Assembly (NCBI GenBank): GCA_032111745.1 | Contig: JAULUH010000519.1 | Location: 1 to 17,068 of the forward strand | Origin: JAULUH01 sp032111745 | Lineage (GTDB): Bacteria; Chloroflexota; Anaerolineae; JAAEKA01 | Reading direction: 5' to 3' | Length of the DNA: 17,068 nt | In this document: piece by piece, positions 13,644-17,068 of the stretch | Layout: the number at the start of each line of letters is the position of its first letter | Numbering within the stretch: position 1 is the stretch's first letter | Made by a program: the position numbers and the translations under genes | The notes under the pieces: generated by a model | What the model was told of the DNA's origin: nothing | What the model saw: only the letters and a program-made list of their open reading frames with translations | Database searches by the model: none

Positions 13644-14996
13644 GTGGCTGACTTGACGATTGTCGGAGCTGGATTGGCCGGTTCTGAGGCAGCCTGGCAG
13701 GCGGCCCAACGTGGGCTGCGGGTAGATCTCTACGAGATGCGCCCGCAGCGGATGACTCCAGCCCACGTGACCGCAGGCTTTGCCGAGCTGGTCTGTAGCA
13801 ATAGCCTGGGCGCTACCAGCGTCGATAGGGCGTTGGGCCTGCTCAAGGAGGAAATGCGCCGGCTGGGCAGCCTGGTCCTGCGCTGTGCCAGGGACCATGC
13901 CCTGCCCGCCGGGGGGGCTCTCGCCGTCGACCGCGCGGCCTTCTCCCTGGCCGTCACCGAGGCCATCACCGGCCATCCCAATATCACCGTGCACCGCAGG
14001 GAGATCACCGAGATACCAGCTGGACTGGCTATTGTTGCCACGGGCCCGCTGACTTCCCATGCCCTGGCCCAGCGCATTGGGGAGCTGGCCGGCCAGAATT
14101 CCCTCTATTTCTACGATGCCCTGGCGCCCATCGTTGCCGCCGAGAGCATCGCGATGCCCCCAGCCTGGCGCCAGAGCCGCTACGATCGAGATACGGGTGC
14201 CGGCCAGGGAGATTACATAAACTGCCCGCTGGATCGAGAGCAGTATGCTGCGTTCGTTGCCGCCGTGCGCGGCGCCGAGCGCATCGAGCTGCGCAGCTTC
14301 GAACAGGATGCTGAGGCTGAGCGCTTTTTCGAGGGCTGCCTGCCTATCGAGGTGCTGGCCAGCCGTAGCCCTGATGCCCTCGCCTTTGGCCCCATGCGCC
14401 CGGTTGGCCTGCGCGACCCACGTACCGGCCGCCGGCCGCACGCCGTCGTGCAGCTGCGCCAGGACAATCTCGGCGGTACCCTGTTCAACATGGTGGGCTT
14501 TCAAACTAACCTCAAATGGCCGGAGCAGCAGCGCATCCTGCGCTTGATCCCCGGGCTCGAGCATGCCGAGTTTGTGCGCCTGGGCCAGATGCATCGCAAC
14601 ACCTTCATTAATTCCCCCAGGCTGCTGCGGCCAACCTTGCAGTTCCAAGGGCGTGATGAGCTCTTCTGCGCCGGCCAGATCATCGGCTCGGAGGGATACG
14701 TTGGCTCGACCGCCGGCGGCCTGCTGGCAGGCATCAATGCTGCCCGTGTCCTGCACGGCCTCTCGCCCCTTACGCTACCACCCGTCACTATGATGGGGGC
14801 CCTGTTCCACTACGTCACCCACGCTGAGCCCGCCCACTTCCAACCCATGAAGGCCAACTTCGGCTTGCTTCCACCCCTGGAGGAGCCTGTGCGTAACAAG
14901 GGGGCACGCTACCATGCCTACGGCGATCGTAGCCTGGCTGTCCTGGATACCTTCCTCCAGGCCACGGGTTTTCAGCCGGTAACCACCATGTCTTAG
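13644..14996 (+). CDS. trmFO: Folate/FAD-dependent tRNA (uracil-54-C5)-methyltransferase
   Basis: 450 residues, the usual TrmFO length. The enzyme makes ribothymidine at position 54 of tRNA using methylene-tetrahydrofolate and FAD, in the cytoplasm. The N-terminal dinucleotide-binding motif is VGAGLAGSEAA. Family signatures follow: LYEMRPQRMTPAH, FAELVCSNSLGA, RFFEGCLPIEVLASR with the reactive-cysteine region, FGPMRPVGL, NLGGTLFNMVGFQTNLKWPEQQRI, MHRNTFINSP and the C-terminal GSEGYVGSTAGGLLAGINAA FAD-site glycines. The start is GTG 13644; the upstream ribosome binding site is poor. This enzyme replaces the SAM-dependent TrmA in many Firmicutes, deep-branching bacteria and Chloroflexota. A good terminator follows. 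Confidence 0.96.
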   Translation: MADLTIVGAGLAGSEAAWQAAQRGLRVDLYEMRPQRMTPAHVTAGFAELVCSNSLGATSVDRALGLLKEEMRRLGSLVLRCARDHALPAGGALAVDRAAFSLAVTEAITGHPNITVHRREITEIPAGLAIVATGPLTSHALAQRIGELAGQNSLYFYDALAPIVAAESIAMPPAWRQSRYDRDTGAGQGDYINCPLDREQYAAFVAAVRGAERIELRSFEQDAEAERFFEGCLPIEVLASRSPDALAFGPMRPVGLRDPRTGRRPHAVVQLRQDNLGGTLFNMVGFQTNLKWPEQQRILRLIPGLEHAEFVRLGQMHRNTFINSPRLLRPTLQFQGRDELFCAGQIIGSEGYVGSTAGGLLAGINAARVLHGLSPLTLPPVTMMGALFHYVTHAEPAHFQPMKANFGLLPPLEEPVRNKGARYHAYGDRSLAVLDTFLQATGFQPVTTMS

Positions 14997-15030
14997 GATG
15001 TTGCCTTGCCTCCCATAGATGCCGGAGAAG

Positions 15031-15066
15031 CGCCGCTCAAGCCAAAATGGGCGGCGTTTTGCGTTT
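15031..15066 (+). terminator. Intrinsic terminator after trmFO
   Basis: CGCCGC (15031-15036) pairs with GCGGCG (15051-15056) across a 14-nt loop, followed by TTTTGCGTTT. It lies about 35 nt after the trmFO stop codon. Confidence 0.7.
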
Positions 15067-15094
15067 GCCAGCATGCCAGGAGTGTGTCAATATC

Positions 15095-15154
15095 CGTATA
15101 GCTCGTTTCTTGGCGGGGTGAATCCATTTCAGATGCAGAACTATACGAAGAAAC
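15095..15154 (+). other. Two interleaved inverted repeats (pseudoknot order)
   Basis: CGTATAG (15095-15101) is complementary to CTATACG (15141-15147), and GTTTCTT (15105-15111) to AAGAAAC (15148-15154). All four arms are perfect 7-mers in the order a-b-a'-b', as in an H-type pseudoknot. The block lies upstream of the promoter of the last gene, so if only that promoter is used it would act as DNA. Confidence 0.45.
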
Positions 15155-15187
15155 AGGGTACATTTAAGGTTATGGGGGCTGCGCGCA

Positions 15188-15196
15188 TGCTACAAT
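15188..15196 (+). promoter_or_regulatory. Extended -10 promoter of the secreted LysM gene
   Basis: TGCTACAAT: a good -10 (TACAAT) with the TGn extension; no clear -35 hexamer. Transcription from about 15203 gives a leader near 93 nt ending in a strong AAGGAGG ribosome binding site (15281-15287). Confidence 0.55.
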
Positions 15197-15295
15197 GAAG
15201 CTGCCAGCAAAATGCTTGCGGCTTACTGACATTCGAAACTGCAGTGGGCCCGGACTGATCGATCTGTCCTGTAATGCCTTAAGGAGGAATGGCCA

Positions 15296-17068
15296 ATGCG
15301 TGCTCGAAAACCCGCCATCATGACTGCCGCTTTGTTGCTGGCAGTAGTCATTAGCCTGGTGCCTGCCGGTAGTGCTCCCATGGCCTCGATCGGCGATGCT
15401 CTATTCAACGGAGGCTTCGAACACGGCTTCCAGCCAATTGGAGGCTGTGGTATGGTCGGCAACGGTTGGGGTTGCTTCACCAATGGCGGCACCGCAGCCT
15501 ACGGGTTTTATGATGACATGTGGGACCCGGTGGTGTTCGCCGGTGAACATTCCCAGCTCGTCGAGATCAACACCAAGCAGGTGGGCGGCGATGCCGACCG
15601 CAATGCCGGCATCTTCCAGACTGTGATGGTCCACCCGAACGCCGAGTACGAGCTGTCCCTCAAGGGCATGATCCGCGCCGATGACGGTGGCGGCGACCCC
15701 TGGCGCTACCGGGTCTATGTAGGCTTCGACTACAACGGTGGCACCAACTGGAGCGCAGTCACCGACTGGCGCGAGCTACCCTGGGACACCTACTACCCGC
15801 GCACCGAGCCGGGCAGCATGAGCAGCTATGCCACCAAGGTCGTGCCTACATCGGGCAGGCTCACGGTCTTCGTCCGCCTACAGCGCAAGTGGGGTACCTG
15901 GTATGAGGAAACCGACCTCAACCTGGATAGCATCAGCCTGTTCGGTCCCACGGGCCGCCCGCCGATGCACCAGCAGCCTCAGCCGCCCATGGAGCATAAG
16001 CCGGTCCAGCCACCCATGGCCCAGCAACCGGCCCAACCGCCTATGGAGCACAAGCCCGCCCAGCCGCCTATGGCGCATCAGCCGGAACAGCCGTCCATGC
16101 ATCTGCCAGTGGTCGAAGTGGTCTGCGAAGGCCCCAACCTCATCATGAACGGCGGCTTTGAGCACGGCTTCCAGCCCATGGGCGTCGGCAACTACTGGAA
16201 GGGCTTCACCAACGGCGGCCGCGCCAACTACGGTTTCTACGACGATACTTGGCCTCCTGTGGTCGCTGAAGGCAGCCACGCCCAATTGATCGAGATCAAC
16301 TCCAAGAACCTGCCCAGCGGCACCGACGCCGACCGCGTAGCTGGTATCGCCCAGACGGTGTTCCTGCACCCGGGGGCGACTTACGAGCTGTCCCTCAGCG
16401 CAATGATGCGGGAGGAGCCTGTGGCCCCCGACGAGGACTTCTACCGTTATCTGGTGGAGTGGGGCCTCTCACGCTCTGGTACCACCGATCCTGCCAACAT
16501 GGACAAGCGCGAGCGTGTGGTGCTGGACAAGATCTACCCGCGGACCGAGCCGGGCGCCTACCAATCCTATAGCACCCGCTTCGTGGCCTCCGGTGGCTAC
16601 ACGACCCTCTCCATCTGGGCCCTCAAGAAATGGGCCACGGAGAACCGTGAGCTTGACGTGGACATCGACAACGTGGTGCTGCGCATGTGTCGCACGCGGC
16701 CTGTCCATCCGCCCATGATCCAACCGCCTATCTTCCCGCCCATGAAGCCCGGATATCCGACCATGGACCAGGGATCGATGATGCCTCCCATGGACCAGCA
16801 GCCGATGCGGCCGCCTACGAGCCAGCCTTCCATGGAGCAACCATCTATGGAGCCGCCGGCTCCTCGCACCCCGCCGGCTCCCCAGCCCACCTGTGACGGC
16901 CCTGGCGACACCTGGTACCAGGTCCAGCGCGGGGATAACATGTCGAGTCTGGCGGCCCAGTACAACACCACGGTACAGGCCATCGTCGAGAAGAACGGCC
17001 TGTCCAACCCCAATGTGATCTACGTGGGGCAGATGCTGTGCATGCCCGGCCCGGCCGGCGCCCAGTCT
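15296..17068 (+). CDS. Secreted protein with two homologous CBM-like modules and a LysM domain (3' end outside window)
   Basis: The frame is open for 591 codons to the right edge. ATG 15296 follows AAGGAGG at 8 nt spacing. Residues 1-27 form a signal peptide (basic MRARK, hydrophobic core, probable cleavage after AGSA). Module A (about 28-217) and module B (about 277-465) are homologous by eye: both begin NGGFEHGFQP, then FTNGG...YGFYDD, EIN, YELSL and YPRTEPG. The fold may be carbohydrate-binding (CBM4/9-like beta sandwich), but this is a guess. Between them lies a Pro/Met/His-rich linker of 9-residue repeats (229-271). A second Pro/Met-rich linker (466-535) leads to a LysM domain at about 540-584 (WYQVQRGDNMSSLAAQYN...IYVGQML), which binds peptidoglycan or chitin-like glycans. 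It stands alone after the trmFO terminator. Function unknown; likely wall- or sheath-associated. Confidence 0.88.
   Translation, partial: MRARKPAIMTAALLLAVVISLVPAGSAPMASIGDALFNGGFEHGFQPIGGCGMVGNGWGCFTNGGTAAYGFYDDMWDPVVFAGEHSQLVEINTKQVGGDADRNAGIFQTVMVHPNAEYELSLKGMIRADDGGGDPWRYRVYVGFDYNGGTNWSAVTDWRELPWDTYYPRTEPGSMSSYATKVVPTSGRLTVFVRLQRKWGTWYEETDLNLDSISLFGPTGRPPMHQQPQPPMEHKPVQPPMAQQPAQPPMEHKPAQPPMAHQPEQPSMHLPVVEVVCEGPNLIMNGGFEHGFQPMGVGNYWKGFTNGGRANYGFYDDTWPPVVAEGSHAQLIEINSKNLPSGTDADRVAGIAQTVFLHPGATYELSLSAMMREEPVAPDEDFYRYLVEWGLSRSGTTDPANMDKRERVVLDKIYPRTEPGAYQSYSTRFVASGGYTTLSIWALKKWATENRELDVDIDNVVLRMCRTRPVHPPMIQPPIFPPMKPGYPTMDQGSMMPPMDQQPMRPPTSQPSMEQPSMEPPAPRTPPAPQPTCDGPGDTWYQVQRGDNMSSLAAQYNTTVQAIVEKNGLSNPNVIYVGQMLCMPGPAGAQS
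15980..16108 (+). repeat. 27-bp tandem repeat coding for a nonapeptide linker
   Basis: Four full copies and one partial copy of a 9-codon unit (consensus QPPM-E/A-H/Q-K/Q-P-A) encode residues 229-271 of the secreted LysM protein. Copies 1 and 3 (QPPMEHKP) and copies 2 and 4 (QPPMA-Q/H-QP) match best, suggesting growth by duplication of an 18-residue pair. Confidence 0.85.

Noticed and set aside
13630..13645. TAGAAT just before the trmFO GTG as the promoter of a leaderless mRNA
   Set aside because: No matching -35 or TGn extension; the hexamer alone is too weak to support a promoter this close to the start codon.
13446..14756. A 436-codon minus-strand frame opposite trmFO
   Set aside because: trmFO signatures on the plus strand are unambiguous; the antisense frame shows no motif or ribosome binding site.
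15980..16108. 27-bp repeats as a CRISPR array
   Set aside because: The repeats are contiguous without spacers, in frame, and code for a Pro/Met-rich linker.

Overview
The window is GC-rich bacterial chromosome. It shows no phage, plasmid or CRISPR signature. Gene content and style suggest a Chloroflexota genome, probably Anaerolineae-like: an FMN-riboswitch-controlled ThiXYZ-like (RibXY-type) ABC transporter, the folate-dependent tRNA methyltransferase TrmFO, scpA, large multidomain proteins with repeated modules and LysM, and intergenic repeats of the 'GCAATCTC / GTCATTGC' and 'TGTCA..CTGAG' kind. The taxon is an inference; no rRNA marker is present.

Left part (1-4675), all genes on the minus strand. 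The 5' end of an alanyl-tRNA editing protein (AlaX type) runs off the left edge and has its own extended -10 promoter. Upstream of it lies a complete flavin-uptake operon: consensus promoter (3442-3470), FMN riboswitch (3252-3418), intrinsic terminator (3067-3100), permease, lipoprotein binding protein, ATPase. The terminator lies directly before the permease ribosome binding site and overlaps the longest permease reading frame, so translation must begin at 3053. A non-coding, repeat-bearing gap separates this operon from a metallo-beta-lactamase-fold hydrolase gene.

Middle (4676-5253): a non-coding region with a compact foldable RNA domain. It may be a 6S-like RNA on the plus strand, or a long attenuated leader of the MBL gene on the minus strand. 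A dispersed stem-loop repeat follows.

Right part (5254-17068), all genes on the plus strand. A 1161-residue fusion protein joins a glycoside-hydrolase-like barrel, an Ig/NBR1-like domain and two amidase/PGRP domains, the first with its zinc site lost. It is followed closely by scpA and a membrane-anchored TPR protein. A second transcription unit holds prfA, prmC and a threonylcarbamoyl-AMP synthase gene: translation termination, methylation of the release factor GGQ motif, and the first step of tRNA t6A synthesis. trmFO follows, closed by an intrinsic terminator. The last gene, open at the right edge, encodes a secreted protein with two homologous modules, Pro/Met/His-rich nonapeptide linkers and a LysM domain.

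The strongest leads are the riboswitch-transporter operon with its corrected start, the 4.7-4.95 kb structured RNA region, the large GH/amidase fusion, and the secreted duplicated-module LysM protein.
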